Source: an uncultured Treponema sp.
GTDB lineage: Bacteria; Spirochaetota; Spirochaetia; Treponematales; Treponemataceae
Direction: 5' to 3'
DNA length: 10,475 bases
NCBI RefSeq assembly: GCF_938029485.1
Contig: NZ_CALHGC010000274.1
Coordinates: forward strand, 1 to 10,475
The position numbers and the translations under genes are program-made. Under the pieces are notes generated by a model. That model saw nothing but the letters and a program-made list of their open reading frames with translations. It had not been told where the DNA came from and ran no database searches. Position 1 is the stretch's first letter, and each line of letters opens with the position of its first letter. Below, piece after piece: positions 1-6,923 of this stretch.

Positions 1-96
1 CGCATGAAAGGTTCGCTTAAAAGTAAATTCATATAATTAGTCTGAAAAGGCTAGTTATAAAACTTATTGATTTCAGAGAAGAGGAGGGGCTGCCAG
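1..96. other. Leader upstream of ABC operon, possible tail of an upstream gene
   Basis: One forward frame is open from the window edge to a TAA at 34-36 (last residues LKSKFI), so the C-terminus of an upstream gene could end here, but eleven codons cannot be assigned. A perfect TATAAT lies at 32-37, but no good -35 element sits 16-18 bases upstream of it. Whether the ABC genes have their own promoter or belong to a longer operon starting outside the window is therefore open. Confidence 0.2.
82..87 (+). promoter_or_regulatory. Shine-Dalgarno site that sets the ABC1 start
   Basis: AGGAGG followed by more G lies 9 bases before a GTG at 97. A TTG at 67 in the same frame has no ribosome binding site before it and would place this AGGAGG inside the coding region, so GTG 97 is the better start. 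Confidence 0.75.
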
Positions 97-1854
97 GTGA
101 AAAATAAGAAAAAATCAATACTTAAAAGACTGATGCTTTACGGTGGTAATAAAAATTATTTGCTATATATTGCTATGGTTATGTCTGCTGTATCAGGCGT
201 CATGGTTTTGATGCCTATGGTTTATATTCATAGAATTGTAAATAGCTTAATTTTGAACGGGATGGTGGATTTTGATTTTGTAAAGGAGAACTCACTATAT
301 GCGGCAATCTTTGCTGTAATAGGGTTGTTTTTATATCTAATCGGTTTAATTATGTCCCATATTTTTGCTTTTGAAGTGGAAGATAACATTATTAAGAATT
401 CAGTAAGAAAGCTAATAAACAAACCGCTTGGATATTTCGATGACAAAGAAAGCGGAAGGATAAGGAATGTCATTGTATCCGGAGCATCTGAAACCCACTC
501 TTTTTTAGCACATCAACTTCCCGATATGGCGATGACGTTTATATCACCTGTTGTTCTACTTGTATTTTTCTTTATGTTTAACTGGAAGTTAGGTCTTGCC
601 AGTATGATACCGATGATTGTCGGCATGATACTAATGTCATCAATGATGACAGCAGAGACCAAGAAAATGAAAGATGAGTATTATGCAGGACTTTCCAATT
701 TATCCTCTCAGACTGTGGAATATGTTCGAGGAATTCCTGTTGTAAAAACATTTGCACAAAGTGTTGAAAGTTTTAATAAGCTATATTCATTAATCATAAA
801 AATAAAAGACGGCGTACTGAAGCTTACGATGAGCTATACGAATAAAATGTCATGGTTTGAAACCGTTTCCACATCGACAGCATTTTTCTTAGTGCCGGTA
901 GCGTTATTGTTAATAAAGTTTAACGGCAACTTATCTAATGTGGTTGCGGATTCTGTGATTTATTTTCTGATAGGACCGACATTTGCCGTTTTTATTATGA
1001 GATCGGCGACGATTACGCAATTCAGCTATTTTGCAGAGCTTGCTTTAAACAAAATTGAAAATATACTTGAATTTGATGATTTCATGTATGGAGATAAGAC
1101 AAGCTCTGATGTTGGAATCGAATTTAAAAATGTAAGTTTTTCTTATGGCGGTGAAAATGTCTTGGATACTATTTCATTCAAAGTAAACAAGGGAGAAAGA
1201 GTTGCTTTAGTCGGCTCATCAGGCAGCGGTAAAACTACTGTAGCAAGGCTTGCCGCCCGATTTTATGATATTACGTCAGGTGAAATTTTTATTGGGGGGA
1301 TTAACATAAAAGATTTCGAAAAAGAAGCTTTAATGAAAAAAATCGCTTTTGTTTTTCAAAACTCCAAGCTATTTAAAATGAGTTTAAGAGAAAATCTTCT
1401 CATCGGAAAGCCTGATGCAACAGATGAAGAAATAGAGAGCGCTTTGATAAATTCAGGATCTAAAGAGATAATCGAAAGATTAGAAAACGGTCTTGATACC
1501 GTTTACGGAACAAAGGGTACATATTTTTCGGGCGGAGAAGCTCAAAGGCTTTCTATCGCAAGAGCTTTTCTTAAAGATGCGGATATTATCATTTTAGATG
1601 AAGCAACCGCTTTTGCAGATCCCGAAAATGAACATTTAATTCAGGAGTCTTTTAAGAAGTTGTCAAAAAACAAGACGACGCTCATGATTGCTCACAGACT
1701 ATCTACAGTAATAGATGCGGACAAGATTCTCGTTATTGATAAAGGTAAAATTATAGAAGAAGGCAAACATACGGATTTAATAAATATGAATGGGCATTAT
1801 AAAAAGCTTTGGGAAGAATATCAAAAATCCGTAAACTGGAAGATAGGAGGTTAA
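97..1854 (+). CDS. ABC transporter half, fused permease and ATPase (first subunit of heterodimer)
   Basis: Half-transporter of the ABC exporter fold, 585 residues, usual for the family. Six membrane helices are readable at about residues 21-44, 66-88, 144-161, 165-183, 253-273 and 285-303. The ATPase follows: Walker A GSSGSGKTT with K379, Q-loop Q421, signature FSGGEAQ at 477-483, Walker B IIILDEAT with D501 and E502, and switch H533. The D-loop reads AFADPE instead of the common SALD. The site residues look intact, so this subunit should hydrolyse ATP. The next gene starts 3 bases after the stop and encodes the partner. Pairs of this kind include YbtP/YbtQ and IrtA/IrtB, which have exporter architecture but take up ferric siderophores; others export peptides or drugs. 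Substrate and direction cannot be read here. Codon use is A/T-rich with many AGA/AGG, unlike the right half of the window, which may indicate transfer. Confidence 0.93.
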   Translation: MKNKKKSILKRLMLYGGNKNYLLYIAMVMSAVSGVMVLMPMVYIHRIVNSLILNGMVDFDFVKENSLYAAIFAVIGLFLYLIGLIMSHIFAFEVEDNIIKNSVRKLINKPLGYFDDKESGRIRNVIVSGASETHSFLAHQLPDMAMTFISPVVLLVFFFMFNWKLGLASMIPMIVGMILMSSMMTAETKKMKDEYYAGLSNLSSQTVEYVRGIPVVKTFAQSVESFNKLYSLIIKIKDGVLKLTMSYTNKMSWFETVSTSTAFFLVPVALLLIKFNGNLSNVVADSVIYFLIGPTFAVFIMRSATITQFSYFAELALNKIENILEFDDFMYGDKTSSDVGIEFKNVSFSYGGENVLDTISFKVNKGERVALVGSSGSGKTTVARLAARFYDITSGEIFIGGINIKDFEKEALMKKIAFVFQNSKLFKMSLRENLLIGKPDATDEEIESALINSGSKEIIERLENGLDTVYGTKGTYFSGGEAQRLSIARAFLKDADIIILDEATAFADPENEHLIQESFKKLSKNKTTLMIAHRLSTVIDADKILVIDKGKIIEEGKHTDLINMNGHYKKLWEEYQKSVNWKIGG

Positions 1855-1857
1855 AAC

Positions 1858-3582
1858 ATGGTTTCTTATTTTATGAAAAGATACGCTATGTCGGAGAAAG
1901 GTGCAATTAATTTAAAAAAAGCAATCTTGTCGCATACCTTTGTTAATATCACAAAATTATTTGCACCGATGATTGCCTTTATGTTTTTGTTCCAGTATAT
2001 CGGCATCTTAAAAGGTATTGAAAGTTATCATTTTACTCCTATCCATTACATTGCGCTCATTGTAGTAATGATGATTGTGATGTTTTTCATCGCAAGATGG
2101 GATTATGTAAGACTATATACCAATGTGTATAACGAGAGTGCGAATTCAAGGATCGATTTAGCGGAAAGATTAAAGAAATTGCCGCTTTCTTATTTTGGTA
2201 AAAGAGATTTGGCAGACCTTGCAGAAACGATGATGAATGACATGAACTTATATGAAACAATTTTTTCTCATGCCGTCCCTCATATATACGCAACTGCTAT
2301 CTCCACAAGTGTTATCGCTTTAATGCTCATTATCTATAATTGGAAATTAGCTCTTGCAGCATTGTGGGTCATTCCGATTTCATTCCTAATAATATTCTTA
2401 TCAAGGGAAAGTCAGAAAAAAATAGTACAAAAGTGGATAGATGATAATCGCAAGGTATTTGATGATTTGCAGGAAAAGATCGAGCAGATAGAACAAATAA
2501 AATCTTACAATTTAGAAGAGCGGATGCTCAATGATTTTTTTAAAAAATTAAATATGTCTACAAAACAGAAAACGAAGGGTGAAATTGTTGCGGGAATACT
2601 TATCGGAATAGCGACTGCAATTTTAAAGCTTGGTATTATAAGTGTTGCCGTTATCGGTGTAAACATGCTTATGACCGGTGAAGTAAGCGTGCTGGTTTAT
2701 ATAGCTTTTTTAATGCTGACGACAAGCATATATCTTCCTATAGAGGGGATAATCTCTTTTATGTCCATGATAGTTATGCTTGATGCCGTGGTTGGAAGAA
2801 TAAAAGAAATAAAAACCATGCCTATTCAAGAAGGCAAAAAGAGTATGGAAATTAAAAATTATGATATCGAATTTAAAGATGTTTATTTTGGGTATGATGA
2901 TTATTCCGTAATAAATGGTGTGAGTTTTACCGCAAAGCAAGGTGAAATCACTGCGCTCATCGGTTCAAGCGGAAGCGGAAAAACAACTCTTACCAAGCTC
3001 GCCGCAAGATTTTGGGATATAGATAGAGGGAAGATTTTGATAGGCGGAGAGGATATCGGTAAGGTTGATCCGGAAACGCTCCTCAAAAATTTTTCTATAG
3101 TATTTCAAGATGTTACCCTCTTTAATTCAAGCATAAAAGATAACATTAAAATCGGCAAAAAGGATGCTACAGACGAAGAAATTGTGCGAGCGGCTAAAAT
3201 AGCCAAATGCTATGAATTTATCAATAAAATGCCGGAAGGGATAGATACGATAATAGGGGAGAACGGACAAAGACTTTCAGGCGGCGAAAGACAAAGAATA
3301 TCAATAGCAAGGGCTATCTTGAAAGACGCACCGATTATACTGCTTGATGAAGCGACGGCATCTCTTGATGTTGAAAATGAAAGCCTTATTCAGGAAGCTT
3401 TATCCGAACTGATAAAAGAAAAAACAGTCATAGTTATTGCTCATAGACTGAGGACAATCAGGAATGCAAATAAAATCGTTTTATTACATGCCGGAAAAAT
3501 AGAGGCAGTCGGCACAGACGATGAACTTTGCAAAACATCGGAATTTTATAAAGCGATGCTTGAAAAATCAAACGTTCGGTAA
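1858..3582 (+). CDS. ABC transporter half, fused permease and ATPase (second subunit of heterodimer)
   Basis: Second half-transporter, 574 residues. ATG 1858 is preceded by AGGAGG at 1845-1850, inside the last codons of the first subunit, so the two genes are translationally close and should form one heterodimer in the inner membrane. Membrane helices lie at about residues 27-48, 62-80, 143-160 and 165-181, with two more near 240-290. The ATPase has Walker A GSSGSGKTT with K375, Q417, a canonical signature LSGGERQ at 473-479, Walker B IILLDEAT with D497 and E498, D-loop ASLDVE, and H529. Both subunits keep the catalytic Glu, so this is not the common arrangement in which one site is degenerate. 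The substrate is unknown; siderophore or metal-complex transport is one possibility from the family resemblance. No accessory gene lies downstream. Confidence 0.93.
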   Translation: MVSYFMKRYAMSEKGAINLKKAILSHTFVNITKLFAPMIAFMFLFQYIGILKGIESYHFTPIHYIALIVVMMIVMFFIARWDYVRLYTNVYNESANSRIDLAERLKKLPLSYFGKRDLADLAETMMNDMNLYETIFSHAVPHIYATAISTSVIALMLIIYNWKLALAALWVIPISFLIIFLSRESQKKIVQKWIDDNRKVFDDLQEKIEQIEQIKSYNLEERMLNDFFKKLNMSTKQKTKGEIVAGILIGIATAILKLGIISVAVIGVNMLMTGEVSVLVYIAFLMLTTSIYLPIEGIISFMSMIVMLDAVVGRIKEIKTMPIQEGKKSMEIKNYDIEFKDVYFGYDDYSVINGVSFTAKQGEITALIGSSGSGKTTLTKLAARFWDIDRGKILIGGEDIGKVDPETLLKNFSIVFQDVTLFNSSIKDNIKIGKKDATDEEIVRAAKIAKCYEFINKMPEGIDTIIGENGQRLSGGERQRISIARAILKDAPIILLDEATASLDVENESLIQEALSELIKEKTVIVIAHRLRTIRNANKIVLLHAGKIEAVGTDDELCKTSEFYKAMLEKSNVR

Positions 3583-3622
3583 AAGTTTATGTAATATTGA
3601 CGCATATCAGAATAATATAATT

Positions 3623-3662
3623 GGGCATCTCTAAAAACTCGGTTAGCTTTTTAGAGATGCCC
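3623..3662. repeat. Hairpin repeat, 15-bp perfect stem
   Basis: Arms gggcatctctaaaaa (3623-3637) and tttttagagatgccc (3648-3662) are exact reverse complements around a 10-base loop. It begins 40 bases after the ABC2 stop. The outer part resembles the hairpins at 3731 and 10346 (CCTCTAA ... TAGAGG core, GGGCA/TGCCC ends), so it looks like one copy of a dispersed element. It could also end ABC transcription, although no T-run directly follows the stem. Confidence 0.8.
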
Positions 3663-3667
3663 GACGA

Positions 3668-3708
3668 GTTTTTCATAAGTCTTTATGTATCAATGACTTA
3701 TGAAAAAC
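3668..3708. repeat. Hairpin, 14-bp perfect stem
   Basis: Arms gtttttcataagtc (3668-3681) and gacttatgaaaaac (3695-3708) are perfect reverse complements around a 13-base loop. It directly follows the first hairpin with 5 bases between. Its sequence does not match the CCTCTAA family, so it is a separate structure. There is no U-tract typical of an intrinsic terminator in either direction. Confidence 0.75.
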
Positions 3709-3730
3709 ATCGCAAGTTAAATCTAAGGTA

Positions 3731-3760
3731 AACCTCTAAAAACTGAAGTTTTTAGAGGTT
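3731..3760. repeat. Hairpin repeat, CCTCTAA family
   Basis: Arms aacctctaaaaact (3731-3744) and agtttttagaggtt (3747-3760) are exact reverse complements; in practice a 13-bp stem with a TGAA tetraloop. The preceding bases aatctaagg (3720-3728) recur just before the hairpin at 10346, which supports a shared dispersed repeat rather than a chance palindrome. Confidence 0.8.
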
Positions 3761-3812
3761 CCCAATTGTGTTAAAGCTCAAAGAGAGGGAAGTCTCCCCT
3801 CACAGGGTAAAC

Positions 3813-4052
3813 GCATCAGACTGTTTTGAGTATACCCCCGCAAAATAGTGAGACTGTTCCGTAAGCCTTTTGAAATAGACAGTACAGATACAAGGCGCTT
3901 AGCAAATTCCAACCGGAGGCGTATCTATGATACGTCGAGGATTGGAATTTCGTAGCAACACAGTAGATGTGCTGTATATTTCAAAAGGTCTGCGGTTCAA
4001 ATGGTGGCTCCAGCCTCACTATTTTGCGATATGTAATCCACGAGTCTGATGC
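3813..4052. repeat. 240-bp nested quasi-palindrome (MITE-like element or structured RNA)
   Basis: Five inverted-repeat pairs share nearly one centre (about 3927-3933). They are gcatcagact 3813-3822 with 4043-4052; cgcaaaatagtgag 3839-3852 with 4015-4028; ccttttgaaata 3866-3877 with 3977-3988; aaattccaa 3904-3912 with 3942-3950; and cgtatc 3920-3925 with gatacg 3929-3934 around a TAT loop. No good open frame or tRNA fold is seen. The structure could be a non-autonomous mobile element, a dispersed repeat, or the DNA of a large folded RNA. The sequence alone does not decide between these. Confidence 0.65.
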
Positions 4053-4078
4053 CTTTATCCGGCTGTATATTTCAAAAG
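3971..4078 (+). repeat. 17-bp direct repeat bracketing the right side of the quasi-palindrome
   Basis: The string gctgtatatttcaaaag occurs at 3971-3987 and again at 4062-4078, 91 bases apart. An inverted relative lies at 3866-3877. The second copy falls just outside the outermost palindrome arm, so an element boundary or a second, partial copy of the element may lie near 4060-4110. Confidence 0.7.
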
Positions 4079-4136
4079 TTATTGCTGCGTAGACCAAACG
4101 GCGCACTTGTTATTCCGCTACCCCCTCAATTTTTAT

Positions 4137-4301
4137 ATGTTTTGCGCAGAAAACGAATCTATTGATTGTATTGTTGACACATTAATTTCTGTTTATTCGT
4201 CTTGGATTAACGGGGCAATTTCAAATTATAACACGGATTTTTTCTATCAATCCCGTGAGTATATTTTTGAATCGTGGAAAGAGGGGACTGCGCTTCAATA
4301 A
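4137..4301 (+). CDS. Doubtful small ORF, possible gene remnant
   Basis: An open frame of 54 codons from ATG 4137 gives a peptide of ordinary composition (rich in Ser, Ile, Tyr and Glu, with no membrane segment), ending in GTALQ. The frame stays open upstream to a TTG at 4107. No Shine-Dalgarno sequence precedes either start, and no family is recognised. It overlaps an antisense candidate remnant at 4207-4449, and at most one of them is likely real. It is best treated as debris of an older gene or as chance. Confidence 0.2.
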   Translation: MFCAENESIDCIVDTLISVYSSWINGAISNYNTDFFYQSREYIFESWKEGTALQ

Positions 4302-4449
4302 ACAACCGAAATTTCCTAGCCAGCTCCCTCTATAGCATATTCTCCTTTTTCATTGCTTCTTTCCCGACTGCATATCCTGTAGAAACTTCCGAATGTATAT
4401 TCTCTTCATTTGCCAGAGTTTGTACAAGTAGCAGATTTACCTTTGGGTA
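4207..4449 (-). pseudogene. Possible minus-strand gene remnant with one in-frame stop
   Basis: On the minus strand, codons from 4449 to 4333 read as a protein-like stretch (containing VQTLANEENIHSEVSTGYAV), then TAG at 4330-4332. The same frame then stays open to a TAA at 4207-4209. A TGA at 4450-4452 closes it upstream and no start codon with a ribosome binding site is present. The composition looks like coding sequence that has lost its start. The family is not recognised and the call is weak. Confidence 0.2.
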
Positions 4450-4464
4450 TCAATGAGCTATACT
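4436..4464 (+). promoter_or_regulatory. Sigma70-type promoter for the ARMT1-like gene
   Basis: -35 TTTACC (4436-4441), 17-base spacer, -10 TATACT (4459-4464). Transcription would begin near 4471, leaving a 5' leader of about 60 bases before ATG 4533. It is the best promoter match noticed in the window, and it makes this gene independent of the ABC operon. Confidence 0.5.
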
Positions 4465-4520
4465 AAACAAAGAAAGGATATATTCAATCGGCGACTCATC
4501 CGGAGATGATGTATAAATGC

Positions 4521-4526
4521 AAGGAG
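4521..4526 (+). promoter_or_regulatory. Shine-Dalgarno site of the ARMT1-like gene
   Basis: AAGGAG with a 6-base spacer before ATG 4533. This fixes the start. Confidence 0.75.
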
Positions 4527-4532
4527 TAAGCT

Positions 4533-6884
4533 ATGAATGATAAAACTGCGAAGGAATTTTCTGCATCAGAAAAAGATTCGTTTGCGGAATTTACCGTACG
4601 GGAGCGGTTTCCCAAAATCTTTAAAGAGGTATGCTCCGAACAATATGATGAGTTTATAGAGTGCACAACGGTAGCGGACGGCATTAAAGAGGGTGATCAT
4701 GCGGGCTTGGCTGCCTTAAAAAAAGCGGTTGCACCGTATAATGATAAAACGCTTAAGCAATTTTTCCATGATGAGCCGTTTTTTCTTGTTGAATTTTATT
4801 TTTATCATTTGCTGTTATGTAAACGGAATTACGGTAAACTTAGGTTCGATTTTTTTGCCTTTAAAAAAGATGCAAGCTATAAGGACAAGGGCGCTGAGTA
4901 TTCCAAACTACTTGAAATACTCTTTAAAGAATGCAAAAAGACACCTGCTGCCAAAACGGATATAGCCGGAAACGATCCTGATACCGATGAGGACGTGGAA
5001 GAGCGCATCAAAAAAGTATTGCTTTTTTCGCTGACGTCAAATACCGGCGATTTAAGTCAACTGCATGAAATAAAATCGGAAACCGTATTCGCACTGTGCG
5101 ACGAAACGGAATGCTGCATCGGCTATCTTACCGATAAATGCTATAACTGCTTTGACATTATTTGCGATAACAGCGGAGCGGAACTGTTCAGCGATATTAA
5201 TTTAGCAGTACTTTGTATACTGTACGGTATGGCGAAAAAAGTGATATTGCATGTAAAGCCGTGTCCTTTCTTTGTTTCCGATGCAACGCTTGACGACTTT
5301 GCAAAATTACTCGCCTTGTTGACGGCCAACGGCAAAAATCCCGAATTACAGAAACTCTTACACGAGCAAAAAATAGAAGTGCATACCGATGACTTTTGGG
5401 TGCAGCCTTATTATTTCGATTCGATGCCGGATAACTTAAAACGGCATTTTAGGAAAAGCGATCTTGTCATCGTAAAGGGCGATTTAAATTACCGCCGTTT
5501 GGTAAAAGATTGCCGGTGGGAGCATACCGACCGTTTAAAAGACCGCTCCCTTTTACGGAAAGCCGACGGCTCGCTTATTCCGGTTATCGCGCCGCGTGTA
5601 TTAAAATCCGATCTTGTAATCGGTATAGATCCGGTCTTTGAAGCCTTTGCGCAGAATAAAGATCCGCAGTATAAAACGGACGGCAAATGGGGCGTCATTC
5701 AGACGGCGATGAATACCGATGGTAATAAATTGTATAAAAAAAGACAAAAAGCAAGGGAGAAGCGGCGAAAACAAGAAAGCAGTAAACGGAAAAAAGAGGA
5801 AAGGAAAAGAGAGAAAAAAGAAGCGGCCGGAAAAAAAGCAAAAAAAAAAGAGCAGTCGACATTAGGCTTACATGAAAAATGCCATTATGTACTTTTTAAT
5901 ATTTTATTCGTAGTAATGGCCTTATTGGTCGTTTGCGTTTTAGGTGTTGTTGCATTGAGCTTTTGTCAAGTTAAAGATGAAGAAATAAAGAAAAGTCTGT
6001 CAGAAATATTGGAACGTCTTGATTTTTCGATTGTCTTATCTGCTTTGACGCTTCTTGTAGGAGGCTCAATCGTATTGCCGAAATTCTTATTGCAATCGGA
6101 AGTAAAAACTGCCGTAGAAAACAAGTTTAAAGAACATGCCGATGCCGTTATAAAAGAAAAAACCGACGGTTATATCAAAAATGAAATGGCAACCGCCAAG
6201 AACGATATGACAAAACTTGACGCGCATTTTTCGCGGATGATTGCTTTTTTTCTGAATGAGAATTATCCGGTCTGGAGCGTCGGCTGGTGTTTCCGTTCTC
6301 TTAAAAGATATGGAAAGTTGAATGCGGCATCAGTCGGGTTTAATGAATATGTCGATTTTATCCGCTTCATTCAAAAAGGCGTGTTGGATAATGCAATAGA
6401 AACCTTTAATAAAAAACTACGCGAATGCAAGGATGCCGATTATTTTAAACTTTTTGAAGAAGAAGCCGAAGCCTCGCAGGAACCTTCTCCTAAACGGCCT
6501 ATTATACGAGCAATAAAAGATATTGCCGATTTTGAATACGCGGTCTTTTTTACTGAGATACAAAAAGACACGGGAAAGCAGTCGATATTAAAACCGATTT
6601 GTTTGAGCACAGGAAGATTTGCTCAAGATTTATGTATCATTCTTTTGGGAAACGGCAAAAAGGTAGACAAAAACCTTCTCGACGCCGAAACAGCAGATAA
6701 ATGGCTTTTAAACAAAATACTGGAAATATCAGACTACGGACAAAAGTATTCGAAAGAAATAATCACGAGAAACGACTACAAAGAAAAACTTTCTAATACG
6801 CTTAGCCGGTTAAGATCCGAAAGGATTGAGCCTTATAAACAAGAAACCGAACCGACCTACTTCTTTAACGGCTATTCTAAATGA
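4533..6884 (+). CDS. ARMT1-like DUF89 phosphatase domain fused to a membrane-anchored C-terminal region
   Basis: A 783-residue protein in four parts. Residues about 1-395 match the DUF89 family, subfamily III (human ARMT1, about 440 residues), over their whole length: an N-terminal helical part, DNSGAELFSD with metal-ligand-type D212 and N213, FVSDAT with D250, FWVQPYYF, the diagnostic KGDLNYRRL at 315-323, W329, and LKSDLVIGIDP. Proteins of this family are metal-dependent phosphatases thought to remove damaged or harmful sugar phosphates; ARMT1 was also reported as a carboxyl methyltransferase. Residues 399-441 are an extremely Lys/Arg/Glu-rich linker. Membrane helices follow at about 452-477 and 498-516. 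The unrecognised C-terminal region (about 517-783) starts with a charged, likely coiled helix. The basic linker predicts both large domains in the cytoplasm. It has its own promoter and stands alone on the strand. The DUF89 assignment is confident; the role of the fusion is unknown. Confidence 0.9.
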   Translation: MNDKTAKEFSASEKDSFAEFTVRERFPKIFKEVCSEQYDEFIECTTVADGIKEGDHAGLAALKKAVAPYNDKTLKQFFHDEPFFLVEFYFYHLLLCKRNYGKLRFDFFAFKKDASYKDKGAEYSKLLEILFKECKKTPAAKTDIAGNDPDTDEDVEERIKKVLLFSLTSNTGDLSQLHEIKSETVFALCDETECCIGYLTDKCYNCFDIICDNSGAELFSDINLAVLCILYGMAKKVILHVKPCPFFVSDATLDDFAKLLALLTANGKNPELQKLLHEQKIEVHTDDFWVQPYYFDSMPDNLKRHFRKSDLVIVKGDLNYRRLVKDCRWEHTDRLKDRSLLRKADGSLIPVIAPRVLKSDLVIGIDPVFEAFAQNKDPQYKTDGKWGVIQTAMNTDGNKLYKKRQKAREKRRKQESSKRKKEERKREKKEAAGKKAKKKEQSTLGLHEKCHYVLFNILFVVMALLVVCVLGVVALSFCQVKDEEIKKSLSEILERLDFSIVLSALTLLVGGSIVLPKFLLQSEVKTAVENKFKEHADAVIKEKTDGYIKNEMATAKNDMTKLDAHFSRMIAFFLNENYPVWSVGWCFRSLKRYGKLNAASVGFNEYVDFIRFIQKGVLDNAIETFNKKLRECKDADYFKLFEEEAEASQEPSPKRPIIRAIKDIADFEYAVFFTEIQKDTGKQSILKPICLSTGRFAQDLCIILLGNGKKVDKNLLDAETADKWLLNKILEISDYGQKYSKEIITRNDYKEKLSNTLSRLRSERIEPYKQETEPTYFFNGYSK
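5840..5849 (+). repeat. A10 homopolymer tract inside the ARMT1-like gene
   Basis: Ten A in a row, preceded by an A7 run at 5831-5837, encode the end of the Lys-rich linker just before the first membrane helix. One extra A would end the protein after 447 residues (TGA) and one fewer after 443 (TAG). Both products keep the whole DUF89 domain and lose the membrane anchor and C-terminal domain. Confidence 0.85.
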
Positions 6885-6923
6885 TTGTATTTGAACCCTC
6901 TAAACATTAATTCAACCACCGAT

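Noticed and set aside
32..37. Perfect TATAAT as a promoter for the ABC operon
   Set aside because: No -35-like hexamer lies at 16-18 bases and there is no extended -10, so a single hexamer in A/T-rich DNA is not enough.
67..96. TTG at 67 as start of the first ABC subunit
   Set aside because: It has no ribosome binding site and would translate the strong AGGAGG at 82-87; GTG 97 fits better.
3623..3760. The hairpins as a CRISPR array or classical terminators
   Set aside because: The units differ in sequence and spacing with no constant repeats or spacers, and the stems are not followed by a T-run.
3839..4028. tRNA or known riboswitch
   Set aside because: No cloverleaf, CCA end or T-loop is seen, and no riboswitch core I know; it is not placed as a riboswitch before a gene.
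4274..4456. Plus-strand 60-codon open frame
   Set aside because: It has no ribosome binding site, a Ser/Phe-rich composition typical of an antisense shadow, and it overlaps the candidate remnant on the other strand.
6885..6923. Shared bidirectional terminator between the converging genes
   Set aside because: Only a weak ttgaa/ttcaa match is present and there is no stable stem with T-runs, so no terminator is called.
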